Shown here in pieces: positions 40,133 to 48,859 of a stretch of DNA of 64,000 bases. The position numbers and the translations under genes were made by a program. Position 1 is the first letter of the stretch. Every line of letters starts with the position of its first letter. The notes beneath the pieces are model-generated. The model ran no database searches and had not been told where the DNA came from. It saw only the letters and a program-made list of their open reading frames with translations. Origin of the DNA: Wylensekiella montiformis (lineage in GTDB: Bacteria > Bacillota > Negativicutes > Selenomonadales > Selenomonadaceae); NCBI RefSeq assembly GCF_009697385.1, contig NZ_VUNL01000003.1:62001-126000 (forward strand), written 5' to 3'.

Positions 40133-40894
40133 TCAAATTCTCCTTTTATGCATGCCCCAGAGCCGATAAATACGCTGTTCAATCAGGCGAACCATGTTGT
40201 CCAGCAGAAGTCCCAGGACGCCGATGGTCAGGATGGCCGCTATAAGCAGATCCGCACGAAGGTTATTGCGCGCATCGATGATCAGGAAGCCCAAACCGGA
40301 TTGCGCGCCGACCATTTCTCCGGCGACCAGAAAAACCCAGGCGGTTCCAAGGGCGAGATGCAGTCCTGTAGCAATCCGGGGGAAAATGGCAGGAAAAACG
40401 ATCTTTGTCAGAATATGGGGCTGACGGATGCCAAAATTGCGGGCGACTTTCAGATAGACGGGATCTATATCTCCGACGGCAGAGACCGTAGCCAGAAGAA
40501 CAGGAAAGAAAGCGGCGATAAAAATGATAACAAGAGCGGGCATTTCGCCAATGCCGAAAAACAGAACGATGAATGGCAGCCAGGCCATGGGCGAGATCGG
40601 GCGGAGCACTTGTGCGATTGGATTCAAAAAAGCCCAGATTCCCTTGTACCAGCCGAGGATCAGGCCCAGCACCATAGCCAGAAGGACAGAAGCAAGATAA
40701 CCGATCAGAAAACGTCCCAGACTGGCTGTGATATCGGCAGCCAGGACACCGTCGCGCAGAAGCTCGCCGAATCCCAACATGGTATGGAGAGGCGTGGGAA
40801 ACAATGCCTCATTCCATCCGCCGGTCAGGGCGGTCAGCTGCCAGATGACCAGTACGATAATGAATGCACCGGAGATATGGATCAGATTCTTCAT
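40133..40894 (-). CDS. ABC transporter permease (SsuC/TauC/NrtB-type)
   Basis: The membrane channel of the importer, 253 residues with about six hydrophobic helices (for example GAFIIVLVIWQLTALTGGW near the start and a later LIAAILTIGVLGLLLDNMV). The cytoplasmic coupling loop is recognisable in RNFGIRQPHILTKIVFPAIF with AxxxG-like continuation FPRIATGLHLALGTAWVFLV, a BPD_transp_1 signature. Start at 40894 has AAGGTTG upstream; longer frames run into the binding-protein gene. Confidence 0.93.
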   Translation of the reverse strand: MKNLIHISGAFIIVLVIWQLTALTGGWNEALFPTPLHTMLGFGELLRDGVLAADITASLGRFLIGYLASVLLAMVLGLILGWYKGIWAFLNPIAQVLRPISPMAWLPFIVLFFGIGEMPALVIIFIAAFFPVLLATVSAVGDIDPVYLKVARNFGIRQPHILTKIVFPAIFPRIATGLHLALGTAWVFLVAGEMVGAQSGLGFLIIDARNNLRADLLIAAILTIGVLGLLLDNMVRLIEQRIYRLWGMHKRRI

Positions 40895-40925
40895 GATAAT
40901 ACACAACCTTTCCGGAAATCCATCG

Positions 40926-41879
40926 TCATTCCAACAGGGAAGGATCGACAAATTCCTCATATGAAGGCGCAGTATGGAGCAGAGATTCTTCCTGCATGCG
41001 CCGGATCAGTTCGTCATAAGCCGGTTTGGTCAGAGCAAGATCGGCATAGGAAATCCATTGGAGGGAAAGATCTAAAATACGTCCTTTTGCTTTCAGATAT
41101 TTCAGCGCGATTTCCTTCTGCTTTTCCGGATGTTGGGTGAGGTATATCCCCGCTTGTTTGTACTCCTGCACCATTTCGTGAGCCAGTTCATGATTACCTT
41201 TCAGGAAGTCTCCATTGAACACGAGCGCGCAGCAGACGCTGTCCGGCCAGAGTTCCCGGGTATCGGATAAGACACTGCCGGTGCCGAGGACAACGGATTT
41301 TGCGCCAAACGGTTCGGCGACGCAGTAGCCGGCAATCTGCCCCTGAGCAAGTCCTGCCGGCATTTCCGGCGGTGACATTTCGACAACGGTGAGATCCCGT
41401 TCCGTCATGCCATGTTCGGCTAAGAGTGCATCAAGCAGAAGTTTATGAGAGGATTGTTTATGAGGGATAGCAAAGATTTTTCCCCGCAGGTCCTCAACGC
41501 GGTGAATATCGTTTCCGACAATGATGGCATTTCCGTCTTTATGTCCGAGTGCAGCCGCCCGAATCGGGATTCCTTGCTCCCGCGCTTTGACGGCAAGTTC
41601 GACGAGTACTGAGGCGCCGTCGACCTTGCCCGTATTCAGAGCATCCATAAGTTCCGGCCAGGATCCGTATTTTATAAGCTCAATCCGCACCGGTCCGTCG
41701 GATGTTTCGAGCTCTTTTGCGGTAAACAGCGGCAGAGCATGCGTGATCGGAAGATAAGCGATGCGGATTGTCCGCGTGCCGTTTTCTGCTGCACGTGGAG
41801 CAGATGGTTCCACACTGCAGCCCGCAAGCAGAAGGCCTGTGCTGACCAGAAGAAGACAAATCAAAATTATTTTTTTCAT
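40926..41879 (-). CDS. ABC transporter substrate-binding lipoprotein (NMT1/SsuA-like)
   Basis: The 317-residue lipoprotein has a signal sequence with lipobox LLLAGC (Cys about residue 20), so it is anchored outside the membrane. The mature part begins with the family motif IRIAYLPITHALPLFTAKEL and has ELMDALNTGKVDGASVL and AGYCVAEPFGAKSVVLGTGS, as in NrtA/SsuA/TauA-type binding proteins for nitrate, bicarbonate, sulfonates or similar small anions. Two ATG codons are close (41885 and 41879); GAGGT spacing favours the second. It lies between the CooS gene and its permease. The ligand cannot be deduced. Confidence 0.9.
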   Translation of the reverse strand: MKKIILICLLLVSTGLLLAGCSVEPSAPRAAENGTRTIRIAYLPITHALPLFTAKELETSDGPVRIELIKYGSWPELMDALNTGKVDGASVLVELAVKAREQGIPIRAAALGHKDGNAIIVGNDIHRVEDLRGKIFAIPHKQSSHKLLLDALLAEHGMTERDLTVVEMSPPEMPAGLAQGQIAGYCVAEPFGAKSVVLGTGSVLSDTRELWPDSVCCALVFNGDFLKGNHELAHEMVQEYKQAGIYLTQHPEKQKEIALKYLKAKGRILDLSLQWISYADLALTKPAYDELIRRMQEESLLHTAPSYEEFVDPSLLE

Positions 41880-41940
41880 CGGCATACCTCTTTTTATATA
41901 TTGTTAACATAGATGAAAAATATGTTTTAAGGAAAAAGAA

Positions 41941-41962
41941 AAGCGTCAAAATGACGTTTTTC
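41941..41962 (-). terminator. Weak hairpin after the CooS gene
   Basis: On the - strand ACGTCA-TTT-TGACGC is followed by a short T-rich stretch (CTTTTCTTTTT). It may partly separate CooS from the transporter genes. Between it and the lipoprotein gene, AACATA/TATGTT arms nine bases apart may form an operator. Confidence 0.5.
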
Positions 41963-41987
41963 TTTGTGTGGCTGGATTGGAATTCCT

Positions 41988-44045
41988 TTATTTCCAGCCA
42001 AGTTTTTTGCGCTGCGTTTCGATGTCTGCTATGATTTGCGCGGCCAGTGCTTTGGGATCGGTATTTACTTTCATGACGGCACCAAGTGTTGCCGCAGTGC
42101 CTTTCTTTAAAAAGTCTTCTACATGGGCGGAGCCTTGCACAGGGGGCTCTACACAGTGGTAAGAATCGATGCCGAACAAGCGGAAGGCCAGCGAGGCGTC
42201 CAGTCCCTTCTCATTGGACCATTCCGGGCTGGCAAAGGCATAAGGCATATCTTTGATGGCGATGCCGGCCGCTCCGGCGATACCGCCAAAAACAGTAGAA
42301 GCACGTGTATTATCGACACATTCGCCCATATGCCATACCGGCGGCAGATCGTTGTCCGTCAGGAATTGACGCAGCGAACTGCCGGCGCGGGCCGCGCCTT
42401 TTTTGCTGCAATAGCCGAGCTTTAAGAGCGGGAAGGAAGCGCATCCATTGGTGAAGATCAGGATATTATGGCGGAGCAGCTCATCTGCGACATCGACGAC
42501 GGCTCGTTCATAGACGACGCGGGGATTGCTGCAGCCGACCATATTGACTATGCCGCGGATCTGACCGGACTGCAAGGCAGAAAGCAACGGTTTGTAGCCG
42601 GGAAACTGTTCGGCGATGTTTTCGGCGGTGAACCCGATATCAGCGGTGACTTCATAGGCAGGAATGAATACTGGGACGTCCCGGCGGGAAGCAAAGCTTT
42701 CAATTGCGCGGGTTACGATTTTGCGGGCCAGCTTTTCGGTATCCTCTATATTGCTGTGGTGGTGGTCATAGGCGTAGTGCTCAGCGCCGGGCAAACGCGC
42801 GGAATCGCTGGTCGTCACCACGGTCGTTTTGAAGCAGCGGGCTACGTCCATAATGGCTGGATAGACATCCTGGACATCAGCCACCCAGAGATCCAGTGCG
42901 CCGGTACCGAGTACGAGTTCTGCGCCTACTGCATTGGAAAGAGGAATGACGCCTTCGTAACGGTACATGGCTGCCAGACAGGAACAGCATATTCCGTAGA
43001 ACTGAATTCCCTTTGCACCGTGCTTTTTGGCCAGATCTAAAAATTCCCGGGTATGTCCGATCCGGACGATTTCGCTGACCAGTGTGGGGAGATGTCCATG
43101 GACGGCGATGTTGACGTATCCCTTTTTCAATGCGCCTATATTTACCTTGGAAGTGGCGCGGTGTCCTGTGCCAAACATAACGTCTGTACCGATATTGGAA
43201 GCGACTACGCCGGTGAAGCAAAAAGCCAGTCCACAGCGGAGAAACTGCTTCATGATACTTTGCCAGTCTCCATCCGTACCGACTCCCGTGCGGTGATAGG
43301 CATCGAATACTTCGTTATAGGCACTGATCGGGAGAATATCCAGTTCCTTCCATATTTTTTGACGTTCGGCAGGGGCAAGCGCTTTGATGGTTTCATAAGT
43401 GTCCGGCGTGGGGCGGGAGAGATCGGCCAACAGGACGTCGGCCAGCTTGCCGGCAAGACGTTTGCTGTTCTGCCCGCGGGTCTCTATTCCAAATGCTTTG
43501 CAGACGGTACGGAGCTTTTCCTCGCCGAGCAATGGGAGATTCAGCCGCCCTTGTGCAATAAATTTCAGGGAAAGCAGAATTTCGCGGGCATGTGCACCAT
43601 GCTGCGCTACACCTGCTGCAGCACTGCGCAGCAGATTGCGGGCGACAATGAGATCTGCATCGGCACCGCAGACGCCGCGCGGACTTTTTGCCGTGATTTT
43701 GCAGGGCCCCATATTGCAGAATTTGCAGCAGACCCCGGCCAGGCCAAATGAACATTGCGGCTTTTGCTGGTCGAATCGGTCGAAAACCGTATCGCACCCG
43801 ATTTGCTCCATGCGCAGCATCATTTCACGGACAGCCGGGTCCGGCGTATGGTCAAGTACGTCCTGTTTGGACGCGAAGGTTTTCCGGTATTCCGCAACGG
43901 CGTTCATATAGTCTCGTACATCGCCGTGCGTATGCGGATGGCTGGGGGAATGATCATGAGTGTGCCAATCCGCGTGCTCGTGGACGTGATGGCAATCGTG
44001 GTGGTGTTTATGGGTCGTTTCGGAGGGGTGCTTTTCCTTGGCCAT
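41988..44045 (-). CDS. cooS: CooS-family Ni-dependent carbon monoxide dehydrogenase
   Basis: CooS homodimers oxidise CO to CO2 at a Ni-Fe-S C-cluster. The 685-residue protein begins with a His-rich stretch (15 His in about 40 residues). The D- and B-cluster cysteines are all present in QCSFGLAGVCCKFCNMGPCK plus RGVCGADADLIVARN. For the C-cluster I see the His of VHGHLPTLVSE, Cys of YGICCSC, MVGCSNPRV, FTNGCAS and MGECVDNTR, but where family members have YQCIMPS this protein reads VQDVYPAI, so one cluster Cys appears replaced by Asp. No cooC, cooF or acs genes adjoin. Promoter at 44114-44142. Activity with CO is therefore not certain. Confidence 0.93.
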   Translation of the reverse strand: MAKEKHPSETTHKHHHDCHHVHEHADWHTHDHSPSHPHTHGDVRDYMNAVAEYRKTFASKQDVLDHTPDPAVREMMLRMEQIGCDTVFDRFDQQKPQCSFGLAGVCCKFCNMGPCKITAKSPRGVCGADADLIVARNLLRSAAAGVAQHGAHAREILLSLKFIAQGRLNLPLLGEEKLRTVCKAFGIETRGQNSKRLAGKLADVLLADLSRPTPDTYETIKALAPAERQKIWKELDILPISAYNEVFDAYHRTGVGTDGDWQSIMKQFLRCGLAFCFTGVVASNIGTDVMFGTGHRATSKVNIGALKKGYVNIAVHGHLPTLVSEIVRIGHTREFLDLAKKHGAKGIQFYGICCSCLAAMYRYEGVIPLSNAVGAELVLGTGALDLWVADVQDVYPAIMDVARCFKTTVVTTSDSARLPGAEHYAYDHHHSNIEDTEKLARKIVTRAIESFASRRDVPVFIPAYEVTADIGFTAENIAEQFPGYKPLLSALQSGQIRGIVNMVGCSNPRVVYERAVVDVADELLRHNILIFTNGCASFPLLKLGYCSKKGAARAGSSLRQFLTDNDLPPVWHMGECVDNTRASTVFGGIAGAAGIAIKDMPYAFASPEWSNEKGLDASLAFRLFGIDSYHCVEPPVQGSAHVEDFLKKGTAATLGAVMKVNTDPKALAAQIIADIETQRKKLGWK

Positions 44046-44113
44046 AACAAAATACTCCTTTTTTAATACAGTTAAAACATATAAAATAACTATGCGTTTG
44101 TATGATGCTTTTT

Positions 44114-44142
44114 ATGATAAAGGAAATTTGTAAACTTGTCAA
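44114..44142 (-). promoter_or_regulatory. Promoter of cooS
   Basis: On the - strand TTGACA (44142-44137) and TATCAT (44119-44114) are 17 bases apart. A loose dyad TTTGT/ACAAA covers the -35 region and might bind a Crp/Fnr-family regulator. The leader is about 60 bases, ending in AAAAAAGGAG before the ATG. Confidence 0.8.
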
Positions 44143-44306
44143 TCACAAAGCATATTTTTCTAGTAAGAAATATATTACATCGAAAAAGACGGAAGAAAAT
44201 AACAGAGGGAAGTATACCTGGATCAGCGTAAAAACAGGAGAAAATGCGTTTTGGGGCATGGGTGGAAAAATCTTTTGTATCTGGCATTATTTTTTTGTAA
44301 AAAGTA

Positions 44307-44335
44307 TTGTCATAGGGGGGATTTTGCTTTATAAT
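44307..44335 (+). promoter_or_regulatory. Promoter of the LysM protein gene
   Basis: TTGTCA (44307-44312) and a perfect TATAAT (44330-44335) are 17 bases apart. This puts the start 70-75 bases before the ATG at 44414 and argues against the longer open frame reaching back to 44102. Confidence 0.82.
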
Positions 44336-44413
44336 CAAGAAACAATCCGGGGAATTCCAAAGAATTTCCATGTTGTCTGCCATTATAGGCGGGCTGTACA
44401 GGAGGAACAGAAA

Positions 44414-44698
44414 ATGAAGAGGACATGTATCGTTCTCATGGCTGTATGCTTGGTGGGACTGGCTGGTCTGCAGGGAGAAGCAGCCGAAAAACATTATGAA
44501 TTGATCGAAACCGTATATCAGGTGAAAGAGGGAGATACGCTGGATGGCGTTGCAAGGGAGTATATGGCCAGAAACACTTATGGCCCGCGCGAAATTCGCG
44601 AATTTACGTCGGGCATTAAAGAACTTAACGATTGGCTGTTGCAACGCGACATTCGACCGGGAGATACTCTTCATATCAATTATTGGATAAAGAAATAG
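44414..44698 (+). CDS. Small exported LysM-domain protein
   Basis: The 94-residue protein has a signal peptide (CIVLMAVCLVGLAGLQGEAA, cleavage near EAA) and then one LysM-like module: YQVKEGDTLDGVAREYM, a central REFTSGIKELND stretch and IRPGDTLHINYWIKK at the end. LysM modules bind peptidoglycan. It resembles YneA-like or division-associated LysM proteins in size. AGGAGG precedes the ATG. It is monocistronic and diverges from cooS. Confidence 0.85.
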   Translation: MKRTCIVLMAVCLVGLAGLQGEAAEKHYELIETVYQVKEGDTLDGVAREYMARNTYGPREIREFTSGIKELNDWLLQRDIRPGDTLHINYWIKK

Positions 44699-44719
44699 CG
44701 TCGGGATCTGTTGATTCTC

Positions 44720-44760
44720 AGCTGCTGACCTGTCAAAGAAAACGGGTCAGCAGCTTTTTT
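44720..44760 (+). terminator. Terminator after the LysM gene
   Basis: A perfect 11-bp stem (44720-44730 with 44745-44755) followed by six T residues. Confidence 0.93.
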
Positions 44761-44822
44761 GTACATTATCTGGATGGTACGGTCTGGTGAGATGTGTTCC
44801 GACAAGATCAAAGGCAGACTTT

Positions 44823-44851
44823 TTGACAGGATTCCTTTACAATGTTACAAT
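44823..44851 (+). promoter_or_regulatory. Promoter of the iorAB-paaK operon
   Basis: TTGACA (44823-44828) and TACAAT (44846-44851) with 17-base spacing. A second possible -10 lies near 44899. The leader to the iorA start is about 75 bases. Confidence 0.8.
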
Positions 44852-44932
44852 TTAATGCAGTAAAGTCCGATGACGGATGCATGCGTCCGTAGAAGATGGT
44901 ATATTCTGGTATAGTTTAGGGGGAATCATACA

Positions 44933-46759
44933 ATGCACAGTGAATTCCTGATGGGCAATGAGGCGATTGCATTAGGAGCACTGGCGGCTGGCGTAAACCT
45001 TGCTGCCGGTTATCCGGGTACGCCGTCAACGGAGATTTTGGAGACTTTGGCAAAACGCGGCGCGGAGGATATCCATGTGGAGTGGTCCGTTAATGAAAAG
45101 GCAGGCTTGGAGGTTGCAGCCGGTGCAGCCTATAGCGGTGCCAGAGCATTGGTGACGATGAAACAGGTAGGATTGAATGTCGCTTCGGATCCATTGATGA
45201 GCCTCGCTTATATCGGGGTAAAGGGCGGAATGGTTCTCGTTGTGGCAGATGATCCCGGGCCGATTTCCTCCCAGACAGAGCAGGACACGCGAACCTTTGG
45301 AATGTATGCCAAGATTCCGGTCTTTGATCCTTCCTCGGTAGAGGAAGCATATGAGATGATTCAGGAGGCGTTTGATTTTTCCGAACGTTATGGAACGCCG
45401 GTCATTTTTCGTCCGACGACGCGTATCGACCATGCTTATGCTTCCTTTCAGATCAAAGATCCGGACGAATATGACCGTACAGAACGAGAGGGGTTTGTCA
45501 AGGATTCTTCCCGCTGGGTGATTTTCCCGAAGCTTTCTCTGCGCAATCATGCTGCCATTGAAAAACGCAATCAGAAATTGACGGGTGTGCTTTCTCATTA
45601 TTCGCGCAATCGGGTGATTCCTGCTGCGGGCGGAGCAGGAACCAAACGCGGCATTGCCGCGAACGGCATCAGCAGCATGTATGTGAAAGAGAATTTATCG
45701 GCGAATGAGCCGATTCGTTTGTTCCACGTAGCGACACCGTTTCCGTTTCCGGAGGAGATGGCCGTGGCGTTTCTTGACGGATTGGATGAAGTGCTGTGCG
45801 TGGAAGAACTGGATCCTGTCATTGAACGCGCCTTGCTGGCTGTATGCGGAAAATATCATTTACCGGTCAAAATTCGCGGAAAATTGACCGGCGATATGCC
45901 ATCTGCCGGAGAGAATACGGTGGATTCGGTAGGACAGGCGATGCGTGCTTTTTTGGCGAAGCGTACAGGAGCTGCGGAGGAAGAGAAGCCAAAGGAGGAG
46001 ATGCCGGCTCTTCCGGTTCGGCCGCCGGTACTTTGTGCCGGCTGTCCGCATCGGGCCTCCTTCCTGGCTGTAAAAGAAGCCATGAAGGGGAAGAAAACCA
46101 TTTATTGCGGAGATATCGGCTGTTATACATTGGGAAATGCAGCGCCGCTGGATATGTGCGATACTTGTCTTTGCATGGGAGCGGGAATCAACATTGCCCA
46201 GGGTGTTTTCCATATGGATCCGGAAGTGAAGTGCTTTGCTTTTGTGGGAGACTCTACGTTTTTCGCGTCTGGCATAACGGGGGTCATCAATGCGTTTTAT
46301 AATCAGGCAGATATGACGCTGGTGGTGCTGGATAATTCCACGACAGCAATGACAGGTCACCAGCCGCATCCGGGAACCGGACGGACGATACGGGATGAAG
46401 TGGTGCAGTCTGTCAGCATAGGAAAAGTTCTGCGGGCAATCGGACTGCAGACCGTGGTGACCATGAACCCGTTTGATTTCCCGCAAGCGATAGAACGCGT
46501 CAGAGAGGTGGCGGAGGAACCGGGGGTCAAGGCGATTCTCTTCCAATCGCCCTGTGTGGTCCGGGCACGACCCGCTGCGAAGTCAAGGGTGGATGAGGAT
46601 CAGTGCATCGGCTGTCAGAGGTGCATTCGTCAGTTAGGATGCCCTGCGTTGGTCCTGCATGGCAAAAAAGCATTCATTGAGTCGTCGCTCTGTACCGGCT
46701 GTACACTTTGCGAAAGCGTTTGCCCGGTTCATGCGATTTCGGGAGGTCAGAAATTATGA
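44933..46759 (+). CDS. iorA: Indolepyruvate:ferredoxin oxidoreductase, alpha subunit
   Basis: IorAB oxidises aryl-2-oxo acids from aromatic amino acids to aryl-acetyl-CoA with ferredoxin. The 608-residue subunit has the pyrimidine-binding start GNEAIALGALAAGVNLAAGY, the GYPGTPSTEILETL motif, the TPP/Mg region YCGDIGCYTLG and AFVGDSTFFASGITGVINA (about 430-450), and a C-terminal 2x[4Fe-4S] ferredoxin domain (CIGCQRCIRQLGC and CTGCTLCESVCP). It overlaps iorB by four bases. Confidence 0.97.
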   Translation: MHSEFLMGNEAIALGALAAGVNLAAGYPGTPSTEILETLAKRGAEDIHVEWSVNEKAGLEVAAGAAYSGARALVTMKQVGLNVASDPLMSLAYIGVKGGMVLVVADDPGPISSQTEQDTRTFGMYAKIPVFDPSSVEEAYEMIQEAFDFSERYGTPVIFRPTTRIDHAYASFQIKDPDEYDRTEREGFVKDSSRWVIFPKLSLRNHAAIEKRNQKLTGVLSHYSRNRVIPAAGGAGTKRGIAANGISSMYVKENLSANEPIRLFHVATPFPFPEEMAVAFLDGLDEVLCVEELDPVIERALLAVCGKYHLPVKIRGKLTGDMPSAGENTVDSVGQAMRAFLAKRTGAAEEEKPKEEMPALPVRPPVLCAGCPHRASFLAVKEAMKGKKTIYCGDIGCYTLGNAAPLDMCDTCLCMGAGINIAQGVFHMDPEVKCFAFVGDSTFFASGITGVINAFYNQADMTLVVLDNSTTAMTGHQPHPGTGRTIRDEVVQSVSIGKVLRAIGLQTVVTMNPFDFPQAIERVREVAEEPGVKAILFQSPCVVRARPAAKSRVDEDQCIGCQRCIRQLGCPALVLHGKKAFIESSLCTGCTLCESVCPVHAISGGQKL

Positions 46760-47334
46760 GTACGAATATCATTCTGTGCGGTGTAGGCGGCCAGGGGACA
46801 ATTCTTGCTTCGAAACTGATTGCGGCGGCTGCTATGAAGAAGGGAATTATGGTACGGACGGCAGAGACGATTGGTATGGCGCAGCGGGGCGGCAGTGTAT
46901 TCAGTCATCTGAAACTGGGTTCGGGAAGTTTCTCACCACTGATCGGACGAGGCAGGGCGGATCTCATTATAGGGTTTGAGCCTGCCGAGGCGGTTCGTCA
47001 GCTTCCCTTTCTGAAAAAGGGAGGAACGGTTGTCGTCAGCAGCCATCCGATTTTCCCCGTCAGTGCGATGATCGGAGATTCTGTATATGATACTGCGTCG
47101 GTCATGAGTTACCTGAAGGAGCATACGGAGCATCTGACCGTCGTTGACAGTGCGTGGGCAGCCAATGAACTGGGGTCGGCGAAGGTACTCAATGTTCTTC
47201 TGTTGGGGGCTGCGGTGCAAACCGGTCATTTGGGACTTTCCCGTCAGGATTTGCTGGAGGTTATCCATGAGCGGATGCCTGAGAAATTTTGGGAAATGAA
47301 TGAAAAAGCTTTATCGTTTGCCGATAATAGGTAA
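46756..47334 (+). CDS. iorB: Indolepyruvate:ferredoxin oxidoreductase, beta subunit
   Basis: The 192-residue gamma-type domain subunit starts STNIILCGVGGQGTILASKL and has the conserved AETIGMAQRGGSVFSHLKLG motif of this family. It partners IorA. The ATG at 46756 overlaps the iorA stop (ATGA); the frame is open 16 codons further upstream, inside iorA. Confidence 0.96.
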   Translation: MSTNIILCGVGGQGTILASKLIAAAAMKKGIMVRTAETIGMAQRGGSVFSHLKLGSGSFSPLIGRGRADLIIGFEPAEAVRQLPFLKKGGTVVVSSHPIFPVSAMIGDSVYDTASVMSYLKEHTEHLTVVDSAWAANELGSAKVLNVLLLGAAVQTGHLGLSRQDLLEVIHERMPEKFWEMNEKALSFADNR

Positions 47335-47381
47335 TGGACTCGTTCGCAGTTTATGAATGGACGAAAAAAGGAGAGATAGAC

Positions 47382-48617
47382 ATGCAGATCCGCGAAGAGC
47401 AGTTGGAACAAGTCAATCAACAGGTCAGGCGGCTGATTGCGTCGCATAACTTTTATGGAAAAAGATTGCAAGAAGCAGGAATTACGGAAGTAAAGAATAC
47501 GGAAGATTTTCTGCGGCTCCCGTTTTCAGAGAAACAGGATCTACGGGATGCTTATCCGCTCGGTCTTATGGCCGTTCCGGAAGAAAAAATAGTCCGTATT
47601 CATTCCTCATCCGGAACAACGGGAACGCCGGTTATCATTCCCTATACGGCGAAGGATGTTGACGATTGGGGAGAAATGTTTAAGCGGTGTTATGAGTTTG
47701 CCGGCATTACCAATCGGGATCGTATCCAGATTACGCCCGGCTATGGACTGTGGACAGCAGGAATCGGCTTTCAAAACGGCGCTGAAAAACTTGGTGCAAT
47801 GGTCGTGCCGATGGGGCCGGGAAACACGGATAAACAGCTGCAGTTCATGATGGACATGAAGACCACGGTATTGACCGCAACGTCATCCTATGCGCTGCTG
47901 CTGGCGGAAGAGATCGGCAAACGCGGCATCAAAGATCGTATCTGCCTGAAAAAGGGCGTCATCGGGTCGGAACGGTGGGGAAAGAAGATGCGGGAGCGTA
48001 TTGCCAGAGAACTGGGCATTGAGCTGTATGATATTTACGGTTTGACCGAGATTTATGGCCCGGGAATCGGCATCAGCTGCAAATATGATACAGGGATGCA
48101 TTATTGGGACGATTACATTTATTTGGAGATTATCGATCCGGAGACGGGGAAATCTGTTCCTGACGGCGAATATGGTGAGATTGTTATCACGACGCTGGTC
48201 AAGGAGGGCGCTCCGCTTATCCGTTTCCGCACGCATGATATTTCCCGCATTGTTCCCGGAACCTGTCCATGCGGCAGCCGGTTCCCGCGTATAGATACTT
48301 TGGTAGGACGAAGTGACGATATGCTGAAAATTAAGGGCGTCAATGTATTTCCTAAGCAGATCGAAGAGATTTTGCAGACTTTTCCTGAGCTATCCAGTGA
48401 GTATCAGATCCGAATTTCGCATCTGGACGGAAAAGATACCATGCGTATCTATGTCGAGACAAACGGTTCCGTCGACTTTCAGGAAATGGCGGGACGAGTG
48501 GCGCACCGTGTCAAGAGCCGTATCGGATTTACTCCGATCGTCAAAGTGGTGGAGCTGGGACTGCTGCCGCGCAGTGAAAAGAAAACCAAGCGCGTTATTG
48601 ATGAACGATTCTCCTGA
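47382..48617 (+). CDS. paaK: Phenylacetate-CoA ligase family protein
   Basis: This adenylate-forming enzyme activates aryl acetates to CoA thioesters, or in reverse yields ATP from aryl-acetyl-CoA made by IorAB. The 411-residue protein shows the AMP-binding loop SSSGTTGTPVIIPY (about residues 75-88), the YDIYGLTEIYGPG motif, and a small C-terminal domain with GRSDDMLKIKGVNVFPKQIE. An AAGGAGAG site supports the ATG at 47382, 48 bases after the upstream start. Operon position with iorAB suggests energy-yielding aromatic amino acid breakdown. Confidence 0.94.
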   Translation: MQIREEQLEQVNQQVRRLIASHNFYGKRLQEAGITEVKNTEDFLRLPFSEKQDLRDAYPLGLMAVPEEKIVRIHSSSGTTGTPVIIPYTAKDVDDWGEMFKRCYEFAGITNRDRIQITPGYGLWTAGIGFQNGAEKLGAMVVPMGPGNTDKQLQFMMDMKTTVLTATSSYALLLAEEIGKRGIKDRICLKKGVIGSERWGKKMRERIARELGIELYDIYGLTEIYGPGIGISCKYDTGMHYWDDYIYLEIIDPETGKSVPDGEYGEIVITTLVKEGAPLIRFRTHDISRIVPGTCPCGSRFPRIDTLVGRSDDMLKIKGVNVFPKQIEEILQTFPELSSEYQIRISHLDGKDTMRIYVETNGSVDFQEMAGRVAHRVKSRIGFTPIVKVVELGLLPRSEKKTKRVIDERFS

Positions 48618-48653
48618 CCAGTTCGATATTCAGATTTTCTTCAATGAATACAG

Positions 48654-48688
48654 AAAAGGCGTCGCCGTATCCTTGGGCGGCGTCTTTT
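48654..48688 (+). terminator. Terminator after paaK
   Basis: An 11-bp stem with one or two G-U pairs (around 48656-48666 with 48675-48686) and five T residues. From 48690 to 48859 there is one small CTGCCG/CGGCAG hairpin (48763-48782) and otherwise no gene. Confidence 0.8.
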
Positions 48689-48859
48689 TCCGTTACCCGA
48701 AATACTATCAGGCGATGCATTCTTTTTGAAAAGGCTGCGCAATGGTTTAGAACATACAGAGACTGCCGGAAAGAAACGGCAGTAATTGCCAGCCGCAGAA
48801 CAATAAGGTAAAATGAAAGACGAACATGTTACGCCAAGGCTTTGCAGGAGTGAGGATAA

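Noticed and set aside
40148..41140. A 330-codon + strand frame opposite the ABC permease and binding-protein genes
   Set aside because: The - strand proteins have clear transporter motifs; the + strand product is a Gln/Asp/Lys-rich shadow.
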